Shown piece after piece: positions 21,776-33,610 of a stretch of DNA of 64,000 bases (the first letter of the stretch is position 1; each line of letters begins with the position of its first letter). Position numbers and translations under genes: made by a program. The notes below the pieces were generated by a model, which did not search any database, was not told the DNA's origin, and was given only the letters and a program-made list of their open reading frames with translations. This DNA is from Tragulus kanchil (lineage: Eukaryota > Chordata > Mammalia > Artiodactyla > Tragulidae). The DNA is taken from assembly GCA_022376925.1 (NCBI GenBank), contig JAIOJX010000032.1, positions 104,772,794 through 104,836,793 of the forward strand. The letters run 5' to 3'.

Positions 21776-22215
21776 CCTTTCCCTGGTGGCTTCCTTCCTC
21801 TCTCGCTGCCTCTCACTGTCTGTACTCTAGCCACACTAGCCCTCTTTCCTTCCTTCCCAAAGCACCATCGCCTCTGCCTCAGGGCCTTTGCACAGGCTGT
21901 TCCCATGGCCTGAAATACTCTCTCTTCCTGCGCTGCAGCCTTTGCTCGCTTAATGTTTACTTGGGATTCATCTCTCAGTCGAAATGCCTCTTGTACAGGG
22001 AAGCCTGCCCTGGCTTCTCTCCTGGGTTCTCATCACCCTCTCCACGCCCTTCATGCCATTAACAGAGTCCACTCTGCATTTGTTTGTGTGATTCTTGGTT
22101 GCTGTAGCACCCTCCCAAGGGGTTGAGCTCAAGGCAGGGACATCTGTTTAGCCCATTATTATGTTCACAGTGGTCCACACATAGTAGGTCCACAGGAAAT
22201 ACTTGTCAAGTATTT
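21633..22215 (+). mobile_element. L2 LINE, long 3' segment
   Basis: This is the best L2 copy in the window. It runs from 'GATGACCTTTTAAGACACAGATCTGATC', through 'GGTTCTGTGCTGTCTGGCCCACC', 'CAGGGCCTTTGCACAGGCTGTTCCC' and 'GGGAAGCCTGCCCTGGC', to the tail 'CACACATAGTAGGTCCACAGGAAATACTTG'. Its first part also appears, cut off, at about 20487-20629. Confidence 0.8.
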
Positions 22216-22520
22216 AGGACCTTTGGAAAGAGAGGAAGGCGCTCCAGGGGAGCTGGCTCAGTCTCAAAGTGGACAGTGTTTTGGGGGAGCCCTACCTTTG
22301 ACCACCCCACTTCATCCTGTTACTTTGTTGGGAAGCTCATGGGATGTGGGCCAGCATCCTCCGCCAGCCACCGGACCTCTCTCTGGGAAGCAGCAGTGGC
22401 CTGAATGAAGCTGGCTTCAGCCTTTCTGTTGGACATCACACCTGGCTTCCTGTCCAGCCTGTCCCTGCCTCTCTGCGAGGCCTCAGTAGCCCCTCCTCTT
22501 TTCTGGGCCTCAGGCTCCCC

Positions 22521-24786
22521 ATACTTAAAATAGCAGGGTTGTCTGAGATGATCTTTGAGGTCCCTTCCAACTTTTTGGTTGTATGAGTTAATGCATTACA
22601 GTTCATTCTGAGGTGGGGGTAAAAGGATTAACCCTTGGTAAAGGGGCCTCTCCTATCCTAATTTTTTCCTCATTGCCTTCCCTCCATGATTCTGTGATTA
22701 TTGCTCATGAAGAATCAGTTCACAGGAGGTAGACATATTCTAATCAGTGATACCAAATTTACCCTGTTGAAAAGTGACCAACCCACAGCATCTGCGATGA
22801 TCTCCAGGGCCCTTGGCATCGGCCTATGCCTGAGTGTTCCTCATGGGGACACGTGGAAAGGTCACCCACAGAGGAAGTCGGCGTTCTGATTATGTAAAGT
22901 TTATTTGAACCACATCGACAGGGTGAGAGGTGCAGCGCCCTAGACTAGCGCTGAGCTCCTTGTGCAGGGACTTGGGCATTGTGCTCCATTCGCCTCACAC
23001 CCCCGGGCCCAGCCCAGGGCACGCCGCCGCCAGTGTCCGCTTGCCAGTGACTGTTCGCTGCTGGGATGATGCATGGTGGCCGGGTGGGTCCTGGTGACGG
23101 GCCTGGTGAAGGGGCTGCAGAGGAGCGGGGCCGCCCATCTTCACAGCAGGAAGCATCTGCGCAGGGTTGGTGCCGAGGCTGCCTGAGACTGTCCCTGCCG
23201 GGCAGATGCCAAGACTTTCTTGCAGGCAGCCTAGCAATTTCAAATTACCTTTATTCTCCAAGAGCCGATGAATTAGCTGAAAGGTTAAGAACACTTGCAA
23301 GGTAGCCGACAAAGTGGTTGAAGTTAGTGTAGAATAAACTCAGCATGGGGGTGTGTGTGGGCGTGGGATGGGTGTGGGGGTGACGGTCAGGGAAGGTCCC
23401 TGAGAGAAGGAACAGTCGGCTGACCGGGGGCTTGCGGCTCTGCAGAAGGAGATGATGAGAGACTGGAAAGGAGTGTTTTGAGTCCCAGCCTTGCCATCTA
23501 AAACCATGGACCGGGGGCACTTCTCTTAGCCTCTGAGCTGTTTGGGAGAAGGCAAGATGTCCGTTGTCCGCTCCCTGAGGGCAAGGCCATGTCCAAGGCA
23601 GGGCTGGCGTCCACACGGTTCTGTGGGTTGACAGTGACCGGAGGGCTCAGGATACTTAAAATAGCAGGGTTGTCTGAGATGATCTTTGAGGTCCCTTCCA
23701 ACTTTTTGGTTGTATGAGTTAATGCATTACAGTTCATTCTGAGGTGGGGGTAAAAGGATTAACCCTTGGTAAAGGGCCTCTCTATCCTAATTTTTTCCTC
23801 ATTGCCTTCCCTCCATGATTCTGTGATTATTGCTCATGAAGAATCAGTTCACAGGAGGTAGACATATTCTAATCAGTGATACCAAATTTACCCTGTTGAA
23901 AAGTGACCAACCCACAGCATCTGCGATGATCTCCAGGGCCCTTGGCATCGGCCTATGCCTGAGTGTTCCTCATGGGGACACGTGGAAAGGTCACCCACAG
24001 AGGAAGTCGGCGTTCTGATTATGTAAAGTTTATTTGAACCACATCGACAGGGTGAGAGGTGCAGCGCCCTAGACTAGCGCTGAGCTCCTTGTGCAGGGAC
24101 TTGGGCATTGTGCTCCATTCGCCTCACACCCCCGGGCCCAGCCCAGGGCACGCCGCCGCCAGTGTCCGCTTGCCAGTGACTGTTCGCTGCGCGGGGATGA
24201 TGCATGGTGGCCGGGTGGGTCCTGGTGACGGGCCTGGTGAAGGGGCTGCAGAGGAGCGGGGCCGCCCATCTTCACAGCAGGAAGCATCTGCGCAGGGTTG
24301 GTGCCGAGGCTGCCTGAGACTGTCCCTGCCGGGCAGATGCCAAGACTTTCTTGCAGGCAGCCTAGCAATTTCAAATTACCTTTATTCTCCAAGAGCCGAT
24401 GAATTAGCTGAAAGGTTAAGAACACTTGCAAGGTAGCCGACAAAGTGGTTGAAGTTAGTGTAGAATAAACTCAGCATGGGGGTGTGTGTGTGTGGGCGTG
24501 GGATGGGTGTGGGGGTGACGGTCAGGGAAGGTCCCTGAGAGAAGGAACAGTCGGCTGACCGGGGGCTTGCGGCTCTGCAGAAGGAGATGATGAGAGACTG
24601 GAAAGGAGTGTTTTGAGTCCCAGCCTTGCCATCTAAAACCATGGACCGGGGGCACTTCTCTTAGCCTCTGAGCTGTTTGGGAGAAGGCAAGATGTCCACT
24701 GTCCGCTCCCTGAGGGCAAGGCCATGTCCAAGGCAGGGCTGGCGTCCACACGGTTCTGTGGGTTGACAGTGACCGGAGGGCTCAGG
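22521..24786. repeat. Direct ~1.13-kb duplication D7 (22521-23651 / 23652-24786)
   Basis: ATACTTAAAATAGCAGGG occurs at 22521 and 23652. The join reads CTCAGG-ATACTT, where the upstream original reads CTCAGGCTCCCCATACTT, so a CTCAGG word is shared and six bases are missing. Copies differ in a GT run (four versus six units, near 23351 and 24482), in CTGCTGGGATGATG versus CTGCGCGGGGATGATG, and at a few single bases. Confidence 0.96.
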
Positions 24787-25875
24787 CCCTTCTACCTGCT
24801 CCTCCTTGGTGGTCCTCAGAGAGCCGTCAGCCTCCCAGAGCTCTGGGGTTCAGGAAGTCCAGCCCCTTGCTTGGGCGACAGAGACCATGGGAATGTTGTC
24901 TTTCGTGGCCACCTTTGTGGGAGACATTGGCTCAGGTGTGCAGCACCTGTTTCTCTCACTTGGCTCATGGTTTTATGGAAATTCGCCCAAGCCTCTTTTT
25001 GGGTCCAGGTTCCTCCCCGACTCTGACTGGCATTTTCCTCCCCATTTGGCGTCATCGCTGGAGCAGTGACGGCCAGTGGTGACAGGCCAGACAGGGCCGT
25101 GCTGCAGCAAGGCCGTGCCGCTCTGCCTCAGCGGTCTTCGCCCCTTGCCTGCATTCCTGGTTCTGATGCAGAACCTGCCGTATGCCCATCTTCATTCACA
25201 GCTGGGCACACATCATGCAGCCGTGAACTCAGAAGAGAGCCCCGCTCTCCTGGTGCAAGTGGAGATCCAGGGCATGTGTAGACTTAATTTAGGAGACTCG
25301 AGGCTGGTGTGAACCCAGGGCTGGCACAGATGGGGTGTGTGCCTCCCTCGGACGCTGCAGAAGCTATCAGAGCAGCCAGGCCCCTGGCCCAGGGACCGTT
25401 TACCCAGAGGTGGCCAGGCCAGTGTTCACCGCAGGGGGTGGGTAGGGGTGACGTGTGCACCATCTTTTGGAGAAGTTCACGTGGGTATAGGAGGGATGAG
25501 GCTCTCGCCCGCAGTCAGATCCAAGTCCACAGCCGTCTCACCCGGCTCACTGAAACGGCGGTGGAACTGGATTCGACATTTCATTTCTTCTGCTTGGTTG
25601 TTAGGGTGAATGAATCTTAGCACACACTCAGTTGGCCTGAGCAGCTTTGCTTTTGGAGTATCATTTGTTTATTCGCTCACTCAACCTGTATCAGGAACAT
25701 CACACACACATACCTGTATCTAACCCTTCCCCACACAGGGCGGATTTGTTTTCTGACCATGTCCATTTTAAAATCTTGGATAATTACAGCATGGTAACCC
25801 CTCACATTTCCGTGCTGCCTACAGTTCACAGAACATCTTCCCATCAATTATCTCATTTAATGCTCATGAAGTGAG
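24787..25875. other. No gene seen in this duplication-free stretch
   Basis: Single-copy-looking sequence. The end (about 25640-25875) is AT-richer and resembles an old L2/MIR tail region ('ATCTCATTTAATGCTCATGA'). No coding region or RNA gene is recognised. Confidence 0.4.
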
Positions 25876-25878
25876 GCT

Positions 25879-26062
25879 TTTTTTTTTTTTTAATTAATTA
25901 ATCTTTTTTTTTTTTCCTTTTCTTTTTTAAAAATTTTTGGTCACACCCTGGGGCATATGGGATTTTAGTTCCCTGACCAGGGACTGAACCCTCATCTCCT
26001 GTATTGAGAATCTCGATACAGAGACTCTCAGAGTCTCAACCACTGAACCCCCAGGGAAGTCT
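25879..26062 (-). mobile_element. CHR-type SINE with long T-rich (A-tail) end, antisense
   Basis: Poly-T-rich sequence at 25879-25938 is the reverse complement of an A-rich tail. It is followed by 'GGTCACACCCTGGGGCATATGGGATTTTAGTTCCCTGACCAGGG' and the tRNA-like head ending 'CCACTGAACCCCCAGGGAAGTC'. The head holds a small duplication of the 'GAATCTC/GACTCTC' segment. Confidence 0.8.
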
Positions 26063-28050
26063 TGAGGGGGGTGTTTATTGTGTCTGTTTTGTAGGAGAAG
26101 GAAACCAAGGCTCAGAGGAGTTAAGCATCTTGCTCATGGTGACGCAGCTTGGCCAGTAGCAGAGGTCTGTGGCTGTCCCCTCTGTCCCCTCGCCACACAG
26201 ATATTGTCCGCTCACTGGCAAAGAGGAATGGTGGACAGGGAAGTAAATTCTCCTAATCTCTTTGGGCCTCGGCGTTCCCATGATGATGTTTGTGTGATAG
26301 ATATCTCTTTCCTTGCCTTTCCCATGAGGACACGAAGGGCAGATGAAAAGGTTTTAAAGCTCTTGGCTGAGACCTGGGGGACAGTCTGACCCTTCCTGGA
26401 GCAAGCGGAGGCTCCCCCACTCCCTGTCGTCTTCCTCCTTCATTCAGCAGAGGTTTGAGGACCACTGCTCTGTATTCAGCTCTCGGCTGGGGCTGGGGAC
26501 CAAGAGAATTCGACCTGTACCTGACCTGGGGGAGGTGACAGAATGGGGTAGTGGTCCTTCTCGGGCCAGGCTGCCTCGGATGGGCAGCCTAGGGGTCACT
26601 CTTTACAAGAGAAGACCGTCAGGCTGGAGAGAGAAGCAGGGAAGTGGGCAGGCCTGGCTCTCCGGGGGCCCCTTGTAGCCAGCCCTGGGCCACGGCCTTT
26701 CCAGACCCCTCAGGCATTAGAAAGTGGGCACGAGCTTTCCAGCCTAGGACGTAGGCTCAGAGCAGCACAGGGACCTGCCCAGGGCCACACCACTGACATT
26801 TGAACTTTAATCTCTGAGACTGTGAGGGGTAGACTTCTCTCTGGGACACCTAGACTCTTAAGTAGCCCTCTGCGTCAGTGGGGGAAACAGACCAGTGGAA
26901 CTGGAACGCTGGCCTTCTGGGCCCTGGGCGGCCTGTGGTTAGGGTCAGGGGTCTGCGTCTCTGGTCTTCCTTCTCTGGTCTGGGCGCCCCCGCTCCCTGG
27001 GCGTGCGGGGCCCCTGCCGAGTCGGCAGATGCTGCAAGTCAGACGTTCAGCCTCACATCTGGTCTCCCTCCTCCTTTCATCTGAAACCCAACTCAGATTG
27101 TCTCAGTAAACAAACAGTAAATTCAACAGTCCAATCTTCTTGAGATGCCTTGTAGTTATTTTAAGGCTGTTTGGGGGTTTATTTTAATTGTGGGCCCAGC
27201 TCCCACAGCCATGCAGCTTCTGCTGGGGGCGTCCTCAGAGGCTGCCTCTCTGTCCCCCTCCTTGTGGACCCCGACCCTCTTCCCACCAGGGGCCCAGGGT
27301 GGCTTGGAGGTCGTGGCGGGAGATAAAGTGAGGTGTCAGAATGCTTCCTCCTAGGTCGCTGATGTATCTGAGAACTCAAGGGCCTGCAATGGCCAGGGGG
27401 TCAGCTTTGGGCCCAGGAGTGGGTAGCGACCTCCCAGGCTGAGGACGGGTTGCTCGGGAAGGAGGAGCTGGGCCTGGTTACCAGGAGCCACGGACACACC
27501 CCGCTTAACAGCAGAAGTGGCCCGGAGAGTTGGGTTCCAGTAAGCCAGTTTCTGGGTAGGGTGGGGCCCTGGGGGTCATCCTGTGCAGTGCTTTCCTTTC
27601 ATGACTGGGGAGACTGAGGTTTAGAGAGAGAGGGGCTCACTTCCCCTGGCCCAGAGGTTTCACTCTTACTCTGCTCCCAGCTCATTCTGTGTCTTGGCTG
27701 ATAGCCCCAGGGGTGAGGGCCTCCTGCCCACCCTCAGTGAGGTTCCGTTCACGTGGGTGGCTCTGGAAGCCAGAGCTTTAGGTCCCAAGGGAGCTGGGCC
27801 CTCGGACAGGTTGAGGGCTGAGGTGCCAGCATTGCATCCTGCAGTGACCTCCCATCACAGCTCGGGGCGCGCGGCAGGCGCCAGTTCTCTCTCACTGGTG
27901 TGAACTGGAGAATGCTAGGACTGGGAGTCCGGAGACCTGGCTTTCTGTGTCGTGGCGGGCATGTGGCTTCACCTCTCCAGGCCTCGGTTTCTTCCTCTGT
28001 GTGGTTGGGAGGACAGCTCGAGCTGCCTGAACCAGAGGGGTGACCTTTGT
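26063..28050. other. No gene seen; old-repeat fragments
   Basis: About 26440-26545 looks like antisense L2 ('TTCAGCAGAGGTTTGAGGACC'), and 26090-26165 and 27595-27640 resemble antisense MIR ('GAAACCAAGGCTCAGAGGAG', 'GGGGAGACTGAGGTTTAGAGAG'). The remainder is unassigned GC-rich sequence. Confidence 0.4.
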
Positions 28051-28054
28051 GTTT

Positions 28055-28215
28055 GAAGAAGACGCTGTAGCAAGGTTCCCAGCGACAAAGCAGGCTCCCG
28101 GAGGTGTGCTGCTGCCCATGATGTGGATCCCCAGGAGGGGGTGCGGGCTGACTCCAGGGCCGATCTGGTGGGGGGCACAGTTGGAAATGATGGGGTGCTC
28201 CTCACCCCCCAGGAG
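28055..28215. repeat. Unidentified dispersed repeat, member 1
   Basis: It shares an ordered set of words with 29445-29612 in the same orientation: GCAAG(G/A)TTCC, GTGGATCCCCAGGA.GGGGTGC, CTCC, TGGTGGG..GCAC, GATG..GGGGTGCTCC and CACCCC. I judge the similarity at around two-thirds, so this is an old family or an old local duplication. Confidence 0.55.
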
Positions 28216-28371
28216 TGTGGAAGGACAGGCTTGGCTGAGCTTCCCATGGTCCACAGCCAGTACATTTCCTGGGGACCTGAAAGTGCTGGGGAACAGAGAG
28301 GGCCATTTCCTAAGCACCAGGATCTGTGAGTAGGGGCTTTGGTGCTTCTGCTCTTACAAGACTTCTGGCAG

Positions 28372-28440
28372 GTAGATGTTATTGTCCCCATTTTACACAC
28401 AAGGGGACTGAGGCCCCCAACCTCACAGCAGGGAGGTGAG
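28372..28440 (-). mobile_element. MIR/L2-like fragment
   Basis: 'GTTATTGTCCCCATTTTACACACAAGGGGACTGAGGCC' is the usual antisense MIR pattern. Confidence 0.5.
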
Positions 28441-28659
28441 AGGCAACTACCAGAGACCTTGCTTTCCCTCTGGGGTAGGGGAGAGGAACTGGGCAGTTCT
28501 GAGGTGACGGCAGAGAAGGGGGAGACGAGAGTGGGGGGCAGCAGACCCCAGAGATGGCGTGAGAGCGAGTGAGGAGTGAGGGTCCTCTGCGTGGCGCCCG
28601 GGCGGGAGCCAATAGGAGCAGGGCCCAGGCCCTGGGAGACGTCTTGTCTGGGCCTGACC

Positions 28660-28790
28660 GGGGCCCCTCTATTTATTTGTACATCACCAGATGTAAACTA
28701 ATTTGTTTAGCAAGAAAAAACACATTTTTATTGCCTTCTAAACTGGGCTGTTTTTCCTCCAGTCAGCCGTCGCCTGTGAACGGCCGGGCT
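28660..28790. other. AT-rich non-repetitive block
   Basis: 'TATTTATTTGTACATCACCAG', 'AACTAATTTGTTTAGCAAG' and an A-rich stretch stand out against GC-rich flanks and match no repeat I know. A forkhead-like TTGTTTA core lies near 28703. Function is unknown. Confidence 0.2.
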
Positions 28791-29314
28791 GGGGAGCAGA
28801 CCTTTTGGGAACACACTGAGGTGTTGGTGAGGCCCGGCTGTCACTCGCGGGGTGTTTTTGCACCACAGGCCCCAGAGCCAGCACCTGGATGCTGGTCCCA
28901 GCTCGGTTACCGCCGCCGGCTTTGAGACTTTGGCAAGCTGCTCGGCGGCTCTGCGCCCTGTCTTCTCACGTGGGAGACGGGGATTGACCACGTGTCTGTC
29001 CTGCCTGGGAGGGCACTCTGGGATCACCAGTCTTGGGAGTTGGGGAAGAGCCATTTCAGCAATCATTAACGCTCATTACACCGAATCCACGCGCTGCACC
29101 CTGTAGATGGAGCGGGCAAGTCCAGCGGGAAGCTTGTTACACCCCCACGTGCACTTGTAATTACGAGCTGTGGATAGCCTTGCGCCCTGTCCTTCCAGGG
29201 AGAAACAAGGGACTGTGCGCTAGCGCAGGGGAGGCGGGGGAGGAGAACTGAGGCATCCCGGACATCGACTCTGTGCCAGGTGCTCCACTAGCGGGCAGTC
29301 GTGAAGTGTTTCTC

Positions 29315-29438
29315 GTTTTGTTTTGGCCGCACTGTGTGACTTGCGAGAGCTTAGTTCCCCGACCAGGGACTGAATTCCGACCCCGGCAGTGAAAGCCCGA
29401 AGCCTGAGTCTTAATCACTGGGCCGCAGAAAATCCCAA
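29315..29438 (-). mobile_element. CHR-type SINE, antisense
   Basis: 'TTTTGGCCGCACTGTGTGACTTGCGAGAGCTTAGTTCCCCGACCAGGGACTGAA' and 'AGTCTTAATCACTGGGCCGCAGAAAATCCC' are the reverse complement of the SINE head. Possible target-site duplicates are GAAGTGTTT (left) and GAGTGTTT (right). Confidence 0.8.
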
Positions 29439-29444
29439 TTGCTG

Positions 29445-29612
29445 AGTGTTTGGAAGGCACCTCTGCAGCAAGATTCCTGAGGACAGACAGACTCCCTCCA
29501 GGCTGGAGTGCTGTACGCAGGGTGGATCCCCAGGAAGGGGTGCAGACTCCCTCCAACGTGAGTCCTGGTGGGAAGCACGGTGGGGGATGAAGGGGGTGCT
29601 CCCCACCCCAGG
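29445..29612. repeat. Unidentified dispersed repeat, member 2
   Basis: Direct-orientation partner of 28055-28215 (about 1.4 kb away), with the CHR SINE inserted immediately upstream of it. Confidence 0.55.
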
Positions 29613-29931
29613 GGCTAGCTAGGTGCTATTGATATTCACACGTTGCAGGTAAGGCTCAGAGAGCGCCTGCTCAAGGTGCGTGACTGGAGAGTGGGGTTTG
29701 GAGGCTTGCTTGTCCAAAGCCCATGCTGCCTGTGCTCTGAGGCAGGAGTGAGAGAGAAATTTTAATAACTTCCAGCAGTTATTAAAGCTCCCGGCTTCTC
29801 AGTGAGGCAGAGGAGGGTTACAGCCATGGTCAGGCCCTCTCTGTGGGAGGTAGGGTTGGAGGGGTCTCTGGCCCCCGGATACAAACATTGAAAACTTCTA
29901 GGCTCAGCCCTAGGGTTGGAGAAGGACTGGG

Positions 29932-32240
29932 CGCCTTGCTTGTTTTAGCCTGATTTTCCTTGAAGAACGTGTCTGTGACAGACCCCGTGGGTGGGTGATT
30001 TCTATTTGAGGACTTGATGTGGCCAGGCCTGGGCCTGGCATGGCGACCAGTTCACGGGGGCACCCATGCAGAGGGGAGGTGGAAGGATCGTTGGGAAGAC
30101 CAGGGTGGGCCCAGGCAGGGGAATGTAGTTGGAACCCTTGGGCTCAGAGGTTGGCTGTGCCGGGGTGTCGGGGTAGGGGTGTTGCTGAGCTCTCCTGTGA
30201 GCAGCCAGGGGGCTGGTCCCCCACTCAGCTTGGCTGGAGGAGCAGATGGAGCTGAGCAAGAAGGGAAGCATCTCAATCCAGGCCTGGACTGCCTGCTTGC
30301 TCTCAGAGCTTTAAGGAGAACCGGGACTCCTGCCTGAATGGTCTTTTTAAAATTCCCCATCCCTCAGATGGAACCATTGGGGCCGGTGCCTTTGGGGGCC
30401 TGTGGAATGAGGTATCCCCAATTGTTGCTACCCACAGACTTGACCAAAACCTCAGACGCCAAACCAGACCAAACGGTGCTAATGTGCTGAATCCCAAACC
30501 CAACCCAAGGATGAATTTCTTTTCCTTCGACTGTGGACCAAGCCTGGGATTTCTGCCTCACCGTCAAAGGTTCTGTTCAGGAAGTTTTACCTCTTCACTG
30601 TGCCTCTTTCTGCCCTTCTGCTCTTGCCTGGGGGTTCTTGGCCAGGGTCCTGGTGGCTGCTGGCTCCAGGCTGGACTCCCTGGGCCAGGTAGGCAGAGGA
30701 GGTGGACTGGGCAGAGTGTGGGGACCCTGTGCCGGGAGTGGTTGTGGGAGGAGGTTTGGTCAAGGAGGCAGCGGGGCTGTGAGAGCCCTGATGGCTGGGG
30801 CCCTGCCCAGGAGTTCAAGTGCGGGCTTTGCTGCGGTGTGCCTCTGCGAGAGCCATGCTTCTTCAGGCTTCTGTGGGGAACACGGTCCTTTGCCTGCAGG
30901 ATGGTGAGGAGAGACTGCCTGCGGGTGTCTGTGCCTTGCAGCCAGCGGTGAGAGGTGACCAGGCAAGGACTCTGCATGTTTTCACATCTCCTTGTTTCCA
31001 TCTTTTTTGTTAAATTTCTCCAGGCAGGCCCAGGAGATAGATGATGTTTTCTCGCTGGCTTTAGGGCATCTGGGCTCACTCAGACGCCTTGCTTGTTTTA
31101 GCCTGATTTTCCTTGAAGAACGTGTCTGTGACAGACCCCGTGGGTGGGTGATTTCTATTTGAGGACTTGATGTGGCCAGGCCTGGGCCTGGCATGGCGAC
31201 CAGTTCACGGGGGCACCCATGCAGAGGGGAGGTGGAAGGATCGTTGGGAAGACCAGGGTGGGCCCAGGCAGGGGAATGTAGTTGGAACCCTTGGGCTCAG
31301 AGGTTGGCTGTGCCGGGGTGTCGGGGTAGGGGTGTTGCTGAGCTCTCCTGTGAGCAGCCAGGGGGCTGGTCCCCCACTCAGCTTGGCTGGAGGAGCAGAT
31401 GGAGCTGAGCAAGAAGGGAAGCATCTCAATCCAGGCCTGGACTGCCTGCTTGCTCTCAGAGCTTTAAGGAGAACCGGGACTCCTGCCTGAATGGTCTTTT
31501 TAAAATTCCCCATCCCTCAGATGGAACCATTGGGACCGGTGCCTTTGGGGGCCTGTGGAATGAGGTATCCCCAATTGTTGCTACCCACAGACTTGACCAA
31601 AACCTCAGACGCCAAACCAGACCAAACGGTGCTAATGTGCTGAATCCCAAACCCAACCCAAGGATGAATTTCTTTTCCTTCGACTGTGGACCAAGCCTGG
31701 GATTTCTGCCTCACCGTCAAAGAAGGTTCTGTTCAGGAAGTTTTACCTCTTCACTGTGCCTCTTTCTGCCCTTCTGCTCTTGCCTGGGGGTTCTTGGCCA
31801 GGGTCCTGGTGGCTGCTGGCTCCAGGCTGGACTCCCTGGGCCAGGTAGGCAGAGGAGGTGGACTGGGCAGAGTGTGGGGACCCTGTGCCGGGAGTGGTTG
31901 TGGGAGGAGGTTTGGTCAAGGAGGCAGCGGGGCTGTGAGAGCCCTGATGGCTGGGGCCCTGCCCAGGAGTTCAAGTGCGGGCTTTGCTGCGGTGTGCCTC
32001 TGCGAGAGCCATGCTTCTTCAGGCTTCTGTGGGGAACACGGTCCTTTGCCTGCAGGATGGTGAGGAGAGACTGCCTGCGGGTGTCTGTGCCTTGCAGCCA
32101 GCGGTGAGAGGTGACCAGGCAAGGACTCTGCATGTTTTCACATCTCCTTGTTTCCATCTTTTTTGTTAAATTTCTCCAGGCAGGCCCAGGAGATAGATGA
32201 TGTTTTCTCGCTGGCTTTAGGGCATCTGGGCTCACTCAGA
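29932..32240. repeat. Direct ~1.15-kb duplication D8 (29932-31084 / 31085-32240)
   Basis: CGCCTTGCTTGTTTTAGCC recurs at 31085, joined after GCTCACTCAGA. Copy 2 ends with GCTCACTCAGA at 32240 and continues into unique TGGGGCTGTG. I see only two differences: GGGGCCGG versus GGGACCGG near 30380/31534, and a 3-bp AGA insertion (AAAGAAGG) in copy 2 near 31722. This is among the most similar pairs. Confidence 0.97.
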
Positions 32241-32454
32241 TGGGGCTGTGACTCGCCACATCTGGAACCTAATATGGGACTAAGCCAGGCACAGACCCAA
32301 GCTTCTTATTCAGAGAAGCGGCAAGGACATGAGTGCAGCCTGAGCTTTGGTGTCAGGCTGCTCTCCTCCACCTGTCTCGAGCTGTGAGACCACAGACAGA
32401 TCATGTGCCCTCTTTGAGCCTCATCTCTAAAAGCCTAGTTAGGTTCCCACGTGA

Positions 32455-32560
32455 ATGATTTTCTTGTCCTCACTGGGGTTAGGCCATCTGCATGGAGCCT
32501 GGCACAGGAGGTGCTCAGGGAGTAATTGTCAAAGGGCTGAATGAATGAATGTGAGTTTAA
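32455..32560 (+). mobile_element. L2/MIR 3' tail
   Basis: 'GCATGGAGCCTGGCACAGGAGGTGCTCAGGGAGTAATTGTC' and a GAATGAATGAATG tail fit the shared L2/MIR 3' end. Confidence 0.6.
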
Positions 32561-32798
32561 GAGTCAGAGAGGGGAGAAGAGGCTGCTTCCAGGAGCAACT
32601 CCCAGCAACTTGCTGGGGTTATCTGGACCTCCACATTTAACCCCAGTCCAGCAAAGCAGGGGGCCAAGAGAGCCGGCTGTCGCCAGCAGAGTTGCTGTGT
32701 CTCCTTGCCTTGAACGTCAGCCCATGTTAGGCTCCAGGCCAAGGGAGTTGGGAGTACTGAGTTGGCCCCAACTGTATGCAGGCAGCCTGTCTCCATGG

Positions 32799-32907
32799 CT
32801 CTTGGACTGAGATGACAGGGGGGTCCTGCAGTGTACACTTCTGCTTGAGCTCTTGGACTGAGATGACGGCGGGGGGGGGGGTCCTGCAGTGTACACTTCT
32901 GCTTGAA
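32799..32907. repeat. Short tandem duplication of about 50 bp
   Basis: GCTCTTGGACTGAGATGAC ... GTCCTGCAGTGTACACTTCTGCTTGA occurs twice in tandem, at 32799-32848 and 32849-32907. The second unit contains an expanded G run (G11 at 32871-32881), where the first has a shorter AGGGGGG. Confidence 0.93.
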
Positions 32908-32909
32908 GT

Positions 32910-33174
32910 AGAAGCCTGCATTGGGCCTTCCCTGGTGGTCCAGTGGCTAAGACTCTGCACTCCCAGTGCAGGGGGCCCGCGTTTGTTCCCTGGTGGGGGC
33001 AACTAGATCTCTCATGCCCCAACTGAGAGTTTACATGCCACAACTGAAAGATCCCCCATGCCGCAACTAAAAGGTCCTGCACCCTGCATCAAAAGTCAGA
33101 GAGCCTGCATGCTGCAACTAAGACCCAACGCAGCCAAATAAATTTAAAAAATAATAATAAGAAGAAGCCTGCAT
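32910..33174 (+). mobile_element. CHR-type tRNA-derived SINE with target-site duplication
   Basis: The element runs from the 'CTTCCCTGGTGGTCCAGTGGCTAAGACTC' head and a 'GTTTGTTCCCTGG' B-box region, through several CAACTAA/CAACTGA units, to an AATAAATTTAAAAAATAATAATAA tail. It is flanked by perfect 12-bp duplicates AGAAGCCTGCAT at 32910-32921 and 33163-33174, so the insertion boundaries are well defined. Confidence 0.92.
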
Positions 33175-33371
33175 CCCAGACTGGGTGACCTCAGACCAGT
33201 GCTGCCCTTCTTTGGCTTCAGTTTCCTCCTGTACAGAATGGAACTTATGGGTTCCTGAAGGTCCCTAGAATCTTGTTTTTTTCTTCAGATTACTCAAAGA
33301 CTTACTCTGTCATGGTGCATGGGCTGGGACTGACGGGAGGGGATGGGTGTTGTGGGGAGCCCCTGCGCTGA

Positions 33372-33610
33372 TTAGCATTGGGTGCCCATCCCAATGGCCG
33401 TGAATGTGCCGAAGGTGCCGCCACTCTGCATCAAGGTTTTCCTGATGCTGCCCATCAGCTCCCAACCCCGCATTCCGATCCTGAGACGGCAAAAGGTGCT
33501 TCTTCACGGCCGTGCTGCCGTGCCGCAGTGTCATCCATCACAGAGTCCATCTTCACGTGGCTTAAGCAGCTTGGCTGGGACTGTCCTTAGAGGCCCACAG
33601 CCACCAGCAT
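33372..33610 (-). pseudogene. ROMO1: ROMO1 processed pseudogene
   Basis: Read on the minus strand from ATG at 33610, the sequence follows ROMO1 (reactive oxygen species modulator 1, a 79-residue inner mitochondrial membrane protein). It begins M-x-V-A-V-G and has GQSQPSC and VKM. The conserved C-terminal half is recognisable: [20 protein letters not shown] and IGMG, ending in Cys-stop at 33372-33374. Codon 8 is a stop (TAA, 33587-33589). The middle (the transmembrane glycine/alanine segment) has frame-disrupting changes, giving 239 nt where 240 is expected. There are no introns. A T-rich run near 33276-33282 might be a remnant poly(A). It is not functional. Confidence 0.88.
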
